Source: a virus
Strand: one strand, 5' to 3'
IMG/VR virus record: IMGVR_UViG_3300044731_001110
Span: 1-64,000 of that record
DNA: 64,000 bases
Below the pieces are notes generated by a model. The model was not told where the DNA came from, did no database searches, and saw nothing but the letters and a program-made list of their open reading frames with translations. The position numbers were made by a program, and so were the translations under genes. Positions 18,306 to 26,860 of this stretch are shown in pieces; positions within the stretch are counted from its first letter, which is position 1; each line of letters starts with the position of its first letter.

Positions 18306-19124
18306 ATGGTACAAAAAATCTTTTTTCAAAGCTCACTACCAAGAGCTGGTTCAACATTACTTCAAAACGTAATGGGACAAAACCCAGAATTTTATGTAAC
18401 ACCAACATCTGGGGTATTAGAATTGGTGTATGCCGCTAGAGCAAATTACACATCATCACCGGAATTTAAAGCACAAAATCCAAATTTAATGAGAAACGGA
18501 TTTTTAAATTTTTGTAAAGAAGGTATCTTTGGGTACTACAATGGAATAACAGATAAACCTTACGTTTTAGATAAAAGTAGAGGTTGGGGTGTTCATTATG
18601 GATTTTTAAATTCTTTTTATCCAGAACCAAAAATTATTTGTATGGTTAGGGATTTAAGAGGAATTTTTGCATCAATGGAGAAAAACTTTAGAAAGAATCA
18701 AGATAAAGATTCTGGTCTTGTTAATCATGCACAAATGCAAGGAACAACAACAGAAAAAAGAATTGATATCTGGGCTCAATCACAACCGGTTGGTATGGCA
18801 ATTGAGAGATTATATCAAATACATAAAGAAGGCATTAATCAAAAGATGTTATTTGTAAAATTTGAGGATTTTACATCGAATCCAAAAAAAGAAATGGAAA
18901 GAATTTACCAATACTTGGGTCTTCCTTATTTTGAACACGATTTTAATAATGTAGAACAAATTACACAAGAGGATGATTCTGTATATGGTATATATGGTGA
19001 CCACACAATAAAAAGTAAAATAGAACCAATTAAACCAGATTATAAAGAAGTTTTAGGTGTTAACGCATCTAACTGGGTTAAATCTAATTATCAATGGTTT
19101 TATGATCAATTCGGTTATTTTTGA
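18306..19124 (+). CDS. PAPS-dependent sulfotransferase
   Basis: A 272-residue sulfotransferase. The 5'-phosphosulfate loop is at residues 11-19 (LPRAGSTLL), and the 3'-phosphate-binding segment is IICMVRDLRGIFASMEKNF near residue 105. The C-terminal MLFVKFEDFTSNPKKEMERIYQYLGL helix-strand is typical of Sulfotransfer_1/3 families. It would move sulfate from PAPS to a hydroxyl or amine on a sugar, or to a tyrosine. The APS kinase gene begins 4 bp later, so donor synthesis and use are co-encoded. Neighbouring glycosyltransferases suggest a sulfated glycan. Confidence 0.88.
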   Translation: MVQKIFFQSSLPRAGSTLLQNVMGQNPEFYVTPTSGVLELVYAARANYTSSPEFKAQNPNLMRNGFLNFCKEGIFGYYNGITDKPYVLDKSRGWGVHYGFLNSFYPEPKIICMVRDLRGIFASMEKNFRKNQDKDSGLVNHAQMQGTTTEKRIDIWAQSQPVGMAIERLYQIHKEGINQKMLFVKFEDFTSNPKKEMERIYQYLGLPYFEHDFNNVEQITQEDDSVYGIYGDHTIKSKIEPIKPDYKEVLGVNASNWVKSNYQWFYDQFGYF

Positions 19125-19127
19125 TTT

Positions 19128-19583
19128 ATGAAAGAGAAAAAAATATATTGGTTTACCGGTCAACCAGGAGCAGGAAAAACGGTTTTAGCTTTAATGTTAA
19201 AAACAATTTTAGAAAAAGAATATGGAAATAATGTTTTTCATATTGATGGTGATGAATTAAGAAGACTATTTAACAATCAAAAATACGGTAGAGAAGGTCG
19301 TGAAGAAAATATTAAACGAGCTCAAGATATTGCCAAGTTTCTTTTGGTACAAGGTTATGATGTTGTTGTTAGTCTTGTAGCACCTTATAAAGAATTAAGA
19401 GAAAGTTTTAAATATGATTTACAAAATTTATTAGTTGAATTTTATGTTCATACAACAGATGTTAGGGGTAGAGAACATTTTCATACTGATGAATATGAAT
19501 CACCAACAGAAAACTTCATTGACATTGATACGACAAATATTGATCCGCAAGAATCATTAAATCAAATTATTAAATATATATGA
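19128..19583 (+). CDS. cysC: Adenylylsulfate (APS) kinase
   Basis: A 151-residue P-loop kinase, shorter than typical CysC (about 200). The Walker A is GQPGAGKT (residues 11-18). The APS-kinase segments FHIDGDELRRLF and GREGREENIKRAQDIAKFL are clear, while the later lid/APS region (RGREHFHTDEYESPTEN) is shortened and diverged. It phosphorylates APS to PAPS, the donor for the sulfotransferase just upstream. It overlaps the next gene by ATGA. The shortened C terminus leaves some room for another small-molecule kinase, but the sulfotransferase neighbour supports CysC. Confidence 0.85.
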   Translation: MKEKKIYWFTGQPGAGKTVLALMLKTILEKEYGNNVFHIDGDELRRLFNNQKYGREGREENIKRAQDIAKFLLVQGYDVVVSLVAPYKELRESFKYDLQNLLVEFYVHTTDVRGREHFHTDEYESPTENFIDIDTTNIDPQESLNQIIKYI

Positions 19584-20044
19584 CTTGGTCTGTAAAAAAT
19601 CACGGTGGATTCCCAACATCAAACACCGATAAAAAATATGCAATATTTATAGGTAGATTCCAACCCTATCATTTAGGACATATCGAAATGGTACAACAAA
19701 AATTAAACGAAGGTATACCGGCATTAGTTATGGTTAGGGACATTGAACCTGACGAGAAAAATCCTTTTACAACAGAACAAACAGTATCAATGATTGAAAA
19801 ATATCATAAATCAAAAGGTGATGATGTAAAAGTTGTTATTATTCCAGATATAGAGTCTGTTAATTACGGTCGTGGTGTTGGTTATGAAATAAATGAGTTT
19901 ACACCACCAAAAGACATTGGTGGTATTTCTGCAACCGGAATTAGAAATTGTATTAAAAATAATGATGAATATTGGAAAAAATTGGTTGATGAGTCAATAC
20001 AAGAAGATGTTGTAAACTATTTAAATTATGAAAACACAAAGTAA
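19580..20044 (+). CDS. NadM-like nucleotidyltransferase (HxGH family)
   Basis: A 154-residue cytidylyltransferase-like protein with IGRFQPYHLGH (H31, H34), NPFTTEQTVSMI and a closing SATGIRNCI (ISxTxIR-type motif). The pattern is closest to archaeal-type NMN adenylyltransferases (NadM). Such enzymes transfer an NMP from ATP or CTP. It overlaps cysC by 4 bp and the DUF2061 gene by 17 bp, so it belongs to the sulfation operon. Possible roles are NAD synthesis, making an activated precursor, or supplying APS in place of ATP sulfurylase. I see no ATP-sulfurylase-specific residues, so the last is speculative. Confidence 0.75.
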   Translation: MTWSVKNHGGFPTSNTDKKYAIFIGRFQPYHLGHIEMVQQKLNEGIPALVMVRDIEPDEKNPFTTEQTVSMIEKYHKSKGDDVKVVIIPDIESVNYGRGVGYEINEFTPPKDIGGISATGIRNCIKNNDEYWKKLVDESIQEDVVNYLNYENTK

Positions 20045-20468
20045 AACTTATCAAATTAGGTATAATACGATATCAAAAAACGATACCGAAAGATGGCGAC
20101 TCATTGAGAATGGAAATGAAATTTTAGTTTCCGATATTATAATTGATGGTCACACAAATACAACAAAAGACTGGATGCCAGAAATAAATGATTATAAATG
20201 GCATATAAGTTGTGTTGGTCATTGTGTTGTTAAAGACAATATTGCATACATTACAACAATAAAGGAAGAGTCTGTTGTTGTTAGACATATTTTAAAAACA
20301 TTAACATATAGATTTTTTGCTACTTTAACAACAATTACAACAGCTCTTTTACTTGGTGCGTCAGTTGAGGTTTCATCATTAATTGGTTTAGGTGAGTTAT
20401 TAGTAAAACCAATTATTTATTTTTTACACGAAAGAGTGTGGTATAAATTAATTAAAATTAAAAAATAA
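20028..20468 (+). CDS. DUF2061 membrane protein with N-terminal extension
   Basis: A 146-residue protein. Residues 1-80 form a soluble, beta-rich domain with Cys and Trp (TTKDWMPEINDYKWHISCVG). Residues 82-146 match DUF2061: VVRHILKTLTYRFFATLTTI, a second hydrophobic segment (ALLLGASVEVSSLIGLGELL) and the terminal YFLHERVWYKLI. Two membrane helices are likely. DUF2061 has no proven function. Its overlap with the APS kinase/nucleotidyltransferase genes points to a role linked to sulfate activation or to membrane placement of the modification machinery. Confidence 0.8.
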   Translation: MKTQSKTYQIRYNTISKNDTERWRLIENGNEILVSDIIIDGHTNTTKDWMPEINDYKWHISCVGHCVVKDNIAYITTIKEESVVVRHILKTLTYRFFATLTTITTALLLGASVEVSSLIGLGELLVKPIIYFLHERVWYKLIKIKK

Positions 20469-20481
20469 GTTTATTTCATTG

Positions 20482-20488
20482 TATTTAT
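20482..20488 (+). promoter_or_regulatory. TATTTAT element upstream of the PT-repeat protein
   Basis: GTATTTATAAAAAAATACA lies 11 bp before the ATG at 20500. GTATTT and AAATAC also form a short inverted repeat. Candidate promoter. Confidence 0.5.
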
Positions 20489-20499
20489 AAAAAAATACA

Positions 20500-21477
20500 A
20501 TGAGTCAAATAATTACAATACAAAGTATAAATTTTGATGGCGAAATAGCTAATATTTTATTTAAGCCAGACAATTCGGATATCACAATAAATTTAGGTGA
20601 TGTAACATTACCTTTTGTTTTTGATCCTAGTTTGTTAACACCATCAAGAGAGGTTTATGGTTTTTATACAATTTTGGTTGAGGGTTTAGATTGTCCAAAT
20701 GTTTTGAATGTACCAAGACTCACACCAACACCTACGCCAACAAGTACTCCTACAAGAACACCAACTCCGACTCCAACGACAACACCAACAAATACTCCGT
20801 CTAATACACCGACGAATACACCAACTCCTACACCAACAAATACTTCGACGGCAACACCGACGGCAACACCAACTCCTACACCAACTCCTACTTGGGATTT
20901 GTGTGTAACACCGTTGCCACCAAATTTTACTCCGTCTAATACACCAACTAATACACCAACACCAACAAGGACACCAACTAATACACCAACACCAACAAGG
21001 ACACCGGATTGTTACCCAACTCAAACAGCTACGGCAACACCTACTGCAACACCTACAAGGACTCCAACACCGACTCCTACAAGGACTCCAACACCGACTC
21101 CAACACCTGGTGTTACAGTAACTCCAACACCATCACCAGTTCCTGCACCATCAAGAATTTACTATGGTAAATTCACCGGTTCAACAGTGACAAGTGGTGA
21201 TATATTAACATTTAATGTTGTTGTTACAAATGACCCAACAAATTCATATGTAACATTTAATACTGGTAGTGCGTATGGGTATATTTTAATACCAAATTCA
21301 TTACCTCAACCATCTGAGTTTAGAGATAGTAATACTGGTTGTTCTGGTAGTAATATACCGATAAATAATATTGGTACAGTTGTAATTGTAGATGCAAATG
21401 GTTTTTCAATAACATATAACATATATAGGACATTCTTCAGTTTCTTTGGTCAAGTTGATTGCTGGATGTGCGTTTAA
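20500..21477 (+). CDS. Thr/Pro-rich (mucin-like) virion protein
   Basis: A 325-residue protein. The N-terminal 70 residues form a small beta domain ending in [11 protein letters not shown]. Residues 74-208 are almost only [12 protein letters not shown] and PTRTPT units. A C-terminal beta domain of about 110 residues ([19 protein letters not shown]...) ends with CWMCV. There is no signal peptide. The long PT stretch should be an extended linker with a very high density of possible O-glycosylation sites. It sits between the sulfation operon and a fibre gene, so it is probably a virion decoration or fibre-connector protein. Confidence 0.75.
   Translation: MSQIITIQSINFDGEIANILFKPDNSDITINLGDVTLPFVFDPSLLTPSREVYGFYTILVEGLDCPNVLNVPRLTPTPTPTSTPTRTPTPTPTTTPTNTPSNTPTNTPTPTPTNTSTATPTATPTPTPTPTWDLCVTPLPPNFTPSNTPTNTPTPTRTPTNTPTPTRTPDCYPTQTATATPTATPTRTPTPTPTRTPTPTPTPGVTVTPTPSPVPAPSRIYYGKFTGSTVTSGDILTFNVVVTNDPTNSYVTFNTGSAYGYILIPNSLPQPSEFRDSNTGCSGSNIPINNIGTVVIVDANGFSITYNIYRTFFSFFGQVDCWMCV
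20720..21135 (+). repeat. PT-encoding low-complexity DNA repeat
   Basis: Short direct repeats such as ACACCAACTAATACACCAAC and ACTCCTACAAGGACTCCAAC recur here and encode the Pro-Thr tract. It is prone to slippage and therefore to linker length variation. Confidence 0.85.
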
Positions 21478-21488
21478 ATAAATAAATT

Positions 21489-24230
21489 ATGATGAGTTTT
21501 TATCTTTCTGGTGGGGTTGAGGTTCTTGGTTTTATATCACCAACAGAACCAACGGATGAATATCCGGTAATAGATCCTTTATATGGTATTGATGGTTTTA
21601 GAAACGTTAATACATTATCTGACTTAAACTCTATCCCAAATCTAAGAAGAAGAGCTGGGATGGTTGTTGGGGTTAGTGGTGGTGCCCAATATTATAAATT
21701 AAATCCTTCGCCATGGAATGGATCAATAACTGATTGGTCAATATTTAATTCTGGAAGTGGTGGTGGTGAAACATTCACTGGTGGTACCGTAACTGGTGAT
21801 ACAATATTTACACAAGGAGTTACAGCTACAACATTTTCAGCAGCGACATATCTTGGATTACCTTTAGATGTTTATGTAACTGGTGGTACGTACTCAAACG
21901 GTATTTTAACTTTCACAAATAATAGTGGCGGAACATTTAATGTTATTGGTTTAAACACAGGAACAACAATAAACTTAAGTGGTGGTACTGGTATTTCTGT
22001 AAGTGGAACAAGCCCAAACTTTATAGTTGAAAACACATTACCAGACCAAATTGTAAATTTAAGTGGTGGGACTAATATAAATGTAACTGGCACGTACCCA
22101 AACTTTGGAATTGAATTTACTGGGGTTGCGTCTAGTTCTTTTACTGGTGGGACCGTTACTGGTGATACAATTTTTACTCAAGGAGTTACCGCAACAACAA
22201 TTAGTGCTACAACATATCAAAATTTACCATTAGATGTTTATGTAACTGGAGGTACATATTCAAATGGAGCAATTGTATTTACAAATAATAGTGGTAGTAC
22301 ATTTAATGTTACCGGTCTTTATACCGGTCAAACAAGTTATGTAAACTCATTAACAACTGGTGTTGGCTTATCAGCCGATACAACAACTGGTAATATAACA
22401 ATTATAAATACAGATCCGGACCAAACTGTAACATTAAGTGGTGGAACCGGAATATTAACCGGGGGAACATATCCTAATTTTACAATAGAAAATAGTTTAC
22501 CAGACCAAACAGTTGTTTTAAATAATGGGTCAAACATTAGTGTTACCGGAACATACCCAAACTTTACAATTGATGTTACCGGTCTTACGGATAATGATAT
22601 ATACGTTACTGGTTTTACATATGATAATAATAACACTTTTACTATAAGTCAAAATTCTGGTACACCTTTAACTGCAACAATAAATGTTGTATCAGGTTTA
22701 ACAGTTAATGGTGATTTAATTATTACTGGAAATACAACTTTAAATACTTTATCAGCAACAACAATTGGTAGTAGTGGTGATTGTGTTAATGACATTTATG
22801 TGTCAAACATTCATTCTTGTTCACCGTTAAATATAAATCCATTAGACGAAGGTAATGTATATTTTGGATCAACAAGTGGTGTTACAATTGATTTAACTAA
22901 TACAAGAATTGGTATTGGAACAATAAGTCCTCAAGCTAAACTACACGTAAGTGGTGATACATTAATTAGTGGTAACACTTCTACCGATATGTTACGTATA
23001 ACCCAAACTGGAACAGGAAACGCGTTTGTTGTTGAAGATTCAACAAATCCTGATACAACACCTTTCATAATAAATTCTGCGGGTACTACAAATATAGGTT
23101 CAACTAACGTTTATACCGACTCAACAAATTTAGCGGCAAAATTACAAGTATCTAATGGAGTGTTTGGTGGGTCATTGTCAGGATTAGCATCAAGTACAAC
23201 GGCAATTATACAAGCTAATACAACAAACTCTTTAGGTTTATTATCGCCAAACGCAAATACATCAACATTATATTTAGGCACACCATCAGATGTTTATGGG
23301 TCAATAATGCAATGGCAATACACAAATAAAAGACTTTATTTTGGTACTCAATCAAGTAATAGTCAAATAAGATTTACAACTGGTGCTGGGACTGAGAGAG
23401 TTATTTTTGATGAGAATGGTAATGTGGGTATTGGTACATTATCCCCAACTGAAAAACTACAAGTATCTGGTAACGCGTTAATATCAGGAAATTTAACTGC
23501 AACAACAATTAGTGCTACAACATATCAAAATTTACCAACAGATATTAGAGTTACTGGTGCTACATACTCAAATAATAATTTTACATTCACAAATAATACT
23601 GGTGGTACTTTTAATGTGTCATTTAATAGTGTAACAGGATTAACTGTTAATGGAAATTTAACTGTTACTGGTAATACAAATGTTAGAGCGGTAACAGGAA
23701 CAACAGCATTATTTTCGGGTTCCGGACAAAATATTTTAACAGTAATTGGTTCTGGTAATACAACATCATCACCATTATTTACAGTTCAAGGATCAAGTGG
23801 TGAATTATTTAGTGTTACAGATAGTTTAGTTGGTTCATTATATAGTGTTAATGATATATCCGGATTACCAATTTTGGAAGTATTTTCAGATAATACAATA
23901 TTGATGGGGTCATATCAAGCACCATCATTAAATACAACAACAAAAGTTACAGCTACAACTGGAACAACAAATGTATACTCAATACCAACAAGTGCCTATA
24001 CCGGAGCTTTCTTTGATTACATAGTAAGTGATGGTACAAATTTAAGAGCTGGAAATATTATGTCCATATGGAGTGGTTCATCAGTTAATTATACAGAAAC
24101 ACAAACAACAGATTTTGGTAATACATCTGGATTAACATTTAATATGGTTGTATCAAGTGGTAATGCAATTTTAAGAACTTCTGGTGTAACTGGTAACTGG
24201 ACTGTTAAAACAATTGTAAGGAGTATATAA
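21489..24230 (+). CDS. Tail fibre protein with TGGTYSNG repeats
   Basis: A 913-residue fibre. The N-terminal 100 residues are unique (adaptor-like). Then come repeats built from TGGTVTGDTIFTQGVTATT, a SATTYQNLPLDVYVTGGTYS block, and FTNNSGGTFNVTGL, and LSGGTGIxVxGTxPNFTIE units, all beta-rich. Two copies of the fibre motif IGTxSPxxKLxVSG lie in the second half (about residues 475 and 650). The C-terminal 90 residues form a compact domain ending ...NWTVKTIVRSI. It shares the TGGTYxNGxxTFxNNSGGTF unit with fibre 1. Two adjacent ATG codons (21489, 21492) are equally possible starts. It is followed 3 bp later by LamG-like genes. Confidence 0.82.
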   Translation: MMSFYLSGGVEVLGFISPTEPTDEYPVIDPLYGIDGFRNVNTLSDLNSIPNLRRRAGMVVGVSGGAQYYKLNPSPWNGSITDWSIFNSGSGGGETFTGGTVTGDTIFTQGVTATTFSAATYLGLPLDVYVTGGTYSNGILTFTNNSGGTFNVIGLNTGTTINLSGGTGISVSGTSPNFIVENTLPDQIVNLSGGTNINVTGTYPNFGIEFTGVASSSFTGGTVTGDTIFTQGVTATTISATTYQNLPLDVYVTGGTYSNGAIVFTNNSGSTFNVTGLYTGQTSYVNSLTTGVGLSADTTTGNITIINTDPDQTVTLSGGTGILTGGTYPNFTIENSLPDQTVVLNNGSNISVTGTYPNFTIDVTGLTDNDIYVTGFTYDNNNTFTISQNSGTPLTATINVVSGLTVNGDLIITGNTTLNTLSATTIGSSGDCVNDIYVSNIHSCSPLNINPLDEGNVYFGSTSGVTIDLTNTRIGIGTISPQAKLHVSGDTLISGNTSTDMLRITQTGTGNAFVVEDSTNPDTTPFIINSAGTTNIGSTNVYTDSTNLAAKLQVSNGVFGGSLSGLASSTTAIIQANTTNSLGLLSPNANTSTLYLGTPSDVYGSIMQWQYTNKRLYFGTQSSNSQIRFTTGAGTERVIFDENGNVGIGTLSPTEKLQVSGNALISGNLTATTISATTYQNLPTDIRVTGATYSNNNFTFTNNTGGTFNVSFNSVTGLTVNGNLTVTGNTNVRAVTGTTALFSGSGQNILTVIGSGNTTSSPLFTVQGSSGELFSVTDSLVGSLYSVNDISGLPILEVFSDNTILMGSYQAPSLNTTTKVTATTGTTNVYSIPTSAYTGAFFDYIVSDGTNLRAGNIMSIWSGSSVNYTETQTTDFGNTSGLTFNMVVSSGNAILRTSGVTGNWTVKTIVRSI

Positions 24231-24232
24231 AA

Positions 24233-24904
24233 ATGGCACATAATTATTCACCTAAAATAATAACTGAAGGTCTTGTATTATATCTTGATGGTGCAAATAC
24301 TCGTTCATATCTTGGTAGTGGTACTGCTTGGGTGGATTTATCTCGCGGTGGAAATAATGGTACATTAACTAATGGCCCTACGTTTAATAGTGGAAATGGT
24401 GGAAATATTTTATTTGATGGTACGGATGATTATGTTAATATTGGCACTCAAGATTTAGGAATAACAAGAGATTTTACAATAAGTTTCTGGGCAAACATAA
24501 CAAAAAATGGTGTTGTTGAAATATTTAATAAAGGGTATAATATCCCGGATTATGGAATTTATTTAGCTAAAGTAACGTCAAATAAATTAACATTACAATC
24601 TTACCCATTTTTAAATCTAGATACTATTTCTACTGTATCATCTGGTATTACATACTATACAGCGGTTAGAAGTAATACAAATTGTTATTGGTATATAAAT
24701 GGGGTACAAGACAATAGTACCGTTATTGTTTCTACAAATATAAATCAATCTAATTTAAAACAATGGAGAATAGGTAGTAATTTTGATGTGGTAAGACCAA
24801 CTTTTGGTGGTAATATATATTCTTTTAGTGTATATAATAAAGGTTTAACACAAACTGAAGTTTTACAAAACTATAACACAACTAAATCAAGATTTGGACT
24901 ATAA
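24233..24904 (+). CDS. LamG/concanavalin-like protein 1
   Basis: A 223-residue single-domain protein of the LamG (concanavalin A-like jelly roll) type common in phage virions: IITEGLVLYLDGANTRSY, DLSRGGNNGTLTNGPTF, NILFDGTDDYVNIG, then strands ending in a YSFSVYNKGLTQTEVLQNYN segment. Such domains bind carbohydrate or decorate capsids and fibres. It overlaps the next gene by TAATG. The three LamG-like genes of this block share the frame-ending EVLQNxNxTKxRF/Y, showing tandem duplication. Confidence 0.82.
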   Translation: MAHNYSPKIITEGLVLYLDGANTRSYLGSGTAWVDLSRGGNNGTLTNGPTFNSGNGGNILFDGTDDYVNIGTQDLGITRDFTISFWANITKNGVVEIFNKGYNIPDYGIYLAKVTSNKLTLQSYPFLNLDTISTVSSGITYYTAVRSNTNCYWYINGVQDNSTVIVSTNINQSNLKQWRIGSNFDVVRPTFGGNIYSFSVYNKGLTQTEVLQNYNTTKSRFGL

Positions 24905-25620
24905 TGGCTGGAAGAGTATCATATTACGGAAACATAGTAAAAGATGGTTTAGTGTTAGATTTAGATGCTGCTAAGTTACAATCATACCCAAGAACCGGAA
25001 CATTATGGAATGATATAAGTGGATTTCAAAATAACGGCACATTAACTAATGGACCGACATTTAATAGTGTAAATGGCGGTAGCATTGTTTTTGATGGGAC
25101 AAATGATTATGTGGATTGTGGTAACGGATCCTCAACTATGTTAACAACTAATGGAACATTATCTGTTTGGTGTAAAATTAACACATATACAGGGACAACA
25201 CCATATTGGAGTATTGTTGGTAGGGGCGGTGAGGCCGGTTTTGATACTAATGGTTATACCATTTGGTATTGGAATGAGTTTGGTAGGATATCGGGAACCA
25301 TTGCAAATAGATCACCCATTGAAAGATTAAGTATAACAAATAGTTTTGGTACATCAGGTTCGGTAGGTAATAATATTACTAATTTTACAATGACTTGGGA
25401 TATGACAAGTCTTAAAATATTTACTAATGGAGTTTTAATTTCAACTAACTTATATTCTTTTGGTGCTGGTGACACTACATCAACTTCTTTTTTTGTCGGT
25501 AAGGGACCTCTTAATCGTTACGCACCCGTCAATGTATATCAAACATTGGTCTACAATAGAACATTATCTAACGCCGAAGTTTTACAAAACTATAATGCAA
25601 CTAAAGGAAGATATTTATAA
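24904..25620 (+). CDS. LamG/concanavalin-like protein 2
   Basis: A 238-residue paralogue of the upstream protein: VKDGLVLDLDAAKLQSYPRTGTLW, DISGFQNNGTLTNGPTF, SIVFDGTNDYVDCGNGS, and the closing LVYNRTLSNAEVLQNYNATK. It has the same jelly-roll order and no linker or signal peptide. It starts inside the stop of protein 1 (TAATG) and is followed 3 bp later by a small gene. Likely a virion-surface lectin-like protein; the ligand is unknown. Confidence 0.82.
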   Translation: MAGRVSYYGNIVKDGLVLDLDAAKLQSYPRTGTLWNDISGFQNNGTLTNGPTFNSVNGGSIVFDGTNDYVDCGNGSSTMLTTNGTLSVWCKINTYTGTTPYWSIVGRGGEAGFDTNGYTIWYWNEFGRISGTIANRSPIERLSITNSFGTSGSVGNNITNFTMTWDMTSLKIFTNGVLISTNLYSFGAGDTTSTSFFVGKGPLNRYAPVNVYQTLVYNRTLSNAEVLQNYNATKGRYL

Positions 25621-25623
25621 TAT

Positions 25624-25887
25624 ATGGAAACACAAGATTACGAACAAAGACAATTTATGATATTTAATGTATCAGAATTAACTAACATTGATTTTTCACA
25701 AGTATTAGAAACATCAATTGACACAGTTAGAAAAAGTATTGACGAAACTAAAACATTTGTAAAATGGGATGGTGATACAATTCCGTCAAGTGTTGATAGT
25801 TTAACAACAAAAGAAGGTCCTTATACCTATCAAGAAATTATTGATATTTTAAATACACCAGAGTGGACATCAAATGAAATGATATGA
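25624..25887 (+). CDS. Small conserved-looking hypothetical protein between LamG genes
   Basis: An 87-residue acidic protein with no domain I can name. The sequence looks folded: FNVSELTNIDFSQVLETSID, a TFVKWDGDTIPSSVDSL segment, and PYTYQEIIDILNTPEWTS. It is coupled on both sides (3 bp gap upstream, ATGA-type overlap with LamG 3 downstream), which supports it as real. It may be an assembly partner of the LamG proteins. Confidence 0.7.
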   Translation: METQDYEQRQFMIFNVSELTNIDFSQVLETSIDTVRKSIDETKTFVKWDGDTIPSSVDSLTTKEGPYTYQEIIDILNTPEWTSNEMI

Positions 25888-26612
25888 GTACGGTACAAGG
25901 AGGTTGGCGAGGACCAAACATTACAAAGGATGGTTTATTAATATATCTGGACCCAAGTTCACCAAATTCGTACTATCAATTACAAGGAGGAACAACCTTA
26001 AAAGATATTTCTGGCGGTGGAAGAAATGGTTCATTAGTTAATACTCCAACATTTAGTACGACGGTTGGTGGTATGTTTACATTTAATGGTACAAATCAAT
26101 ACATTAATTGTGGTAACTCAGCTGCCTTACAAATTACTCAAGGAACAATTAGTGCTTGGGTTAGAGCTACAAGTGGTAATAGTAGTTTTAGGGGTATTGT
26201 TGTAAAACAAAATGCTTGGGGACTTTTTTTAAATAGTAATGTATTAATTGCTTTTGATTGGGGTAACTATTATGCTAGTGGATTTGATATAAATCAAGGA
26301 ATTAGAAGTACCGGAATAAATCTTGGAACAAATACTTGGACAAATGTTACAATGACCTTCTCCCAAACAGTAGGTGTTGCAACACCAGGACCACCAAATA
26401 ATAATGTGATTATTTATGTAAACGGTTTACCAGTATTAACAACAACAACTTTACACCTTGATCACACAGCACCAATCCAACTTGCTTGGGCTAATTTTGC
26501 TGGACAATATTTAATAGGTGATATTGCACAAGGATTGGTATATACCAAAGTTTTAACAGCAACAGAAGTTTTACAAAACTTTAATGCAACTAAATCAAGA
26601 TTTGGTTTGTAG
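25884..26612 (+). CDS. LamG/concanavalin-like protein 3
   Basis: A 242-residue third paralogue: ITKDGLLIYLDPSSPNSYYQ, DISGGGRNGSLVNTPTF, MFTFNGTNQYINCGNSA, and a closing LVYTKVLTATEVLQNFNATK. It is less similar in its middle, with a proline-rich PGPPNNNVIIYVNGLPVL loop. It overlaps the 87-residue gene by 4 bp. Expected to be a virion-surface carbohydrate-binding or decoration protein. Confidence 0.82.
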   Translation: MSTVQGGWRGPNITKDGLLIYLDPSSPNSYYQLQGGTTLKDISGGGRNGSLVNTPTFSTTVGGMFTFNGTNQYINCGNSAALQITQGTISAWVRATSGNSSFRGIVVKQNAWGLFLNSNVLIAFDWGNYYASGFDINQGIRSTGINLGTNTWTNVTMTFSQTVGVATPGPPNNNVIIYVNGLPVLTTTTLHLDHTAPIQLAWANFAGQYLIGDIAQGLVYTKVLTATEVLQNFNATKSRFGL

Positions 26613-26625
26613 TATACTTATCAAT

Positions 26626-26844
26626 ATGTCACATCAACTAACAATATCTGGAACTACTGGTACGCCACCATACGATGTGTATGTTTGTGATATTACAAAC
26701 ACTTATTGTTATTTAGTTTCTGGTGGAACATACATATCCGTATATACCTTTGAGGTCCCACAACCATTAAATAACGTTGGTTCACTACTTGTAAAACTTA
26801 TCGATTCAAACAGTTGTGAAATATTTAATTTTTATGAGTGTTAG
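26626..26844 (+). CDS. Small hypothetical protein (72 aa)
   Basis: I start this at the ATG at 26626 (MSHQLTISGTTGTPPYDVYV), just after the LamG 3 stop, not at an earlier in-frame ATG inside LamG 3. It looks like one small beta domain with four cysteines (VCDITNTYCYLVSGG; DSNSCEIFNFYEC). The family is not recognised. Its stop lies in the 5' arm of a hairpin before the next gene. Confidence 0.65.
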   Translation: MSHQLTISGTTGTPPYDVYVCDITNTYCYLVSGGTYISVYTFEVPQPLNNVGSLLVKLIDSNSCEIFNFYEC

Positions 26845-26859
26845 TTATTTTTAACTAAC
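26840..26859 (+). promoter_or_regulatory. Perfect hairpin in front of the GT60-like gene
   Basis: GTTAGTTA-TTTT-TAACTAAC, a perfect 8-bp stem, ends one base before the ATG at 26861 and overlaps the upstream stop codon. In RNA it would cover the start region and could couple or restrain translation. Confidence 0.6.
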
Positions 26860-26860
26860 T

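Noticed and set aside
19580-20044. ATP sulfurylase (to complete the PAPS pathway)
   Set aside because: HxGH is shared, but the remaining motifs are NadM-like and the protein is far too short for known ATP sulfurylases.
20686-21024. Minus-strand open frame rich in Cys, Trp and Arg across the PT tract
   Set aside because: It is the reverse complement of the CCA/ACA repeats of the PT protein. No start context and implausible composition.
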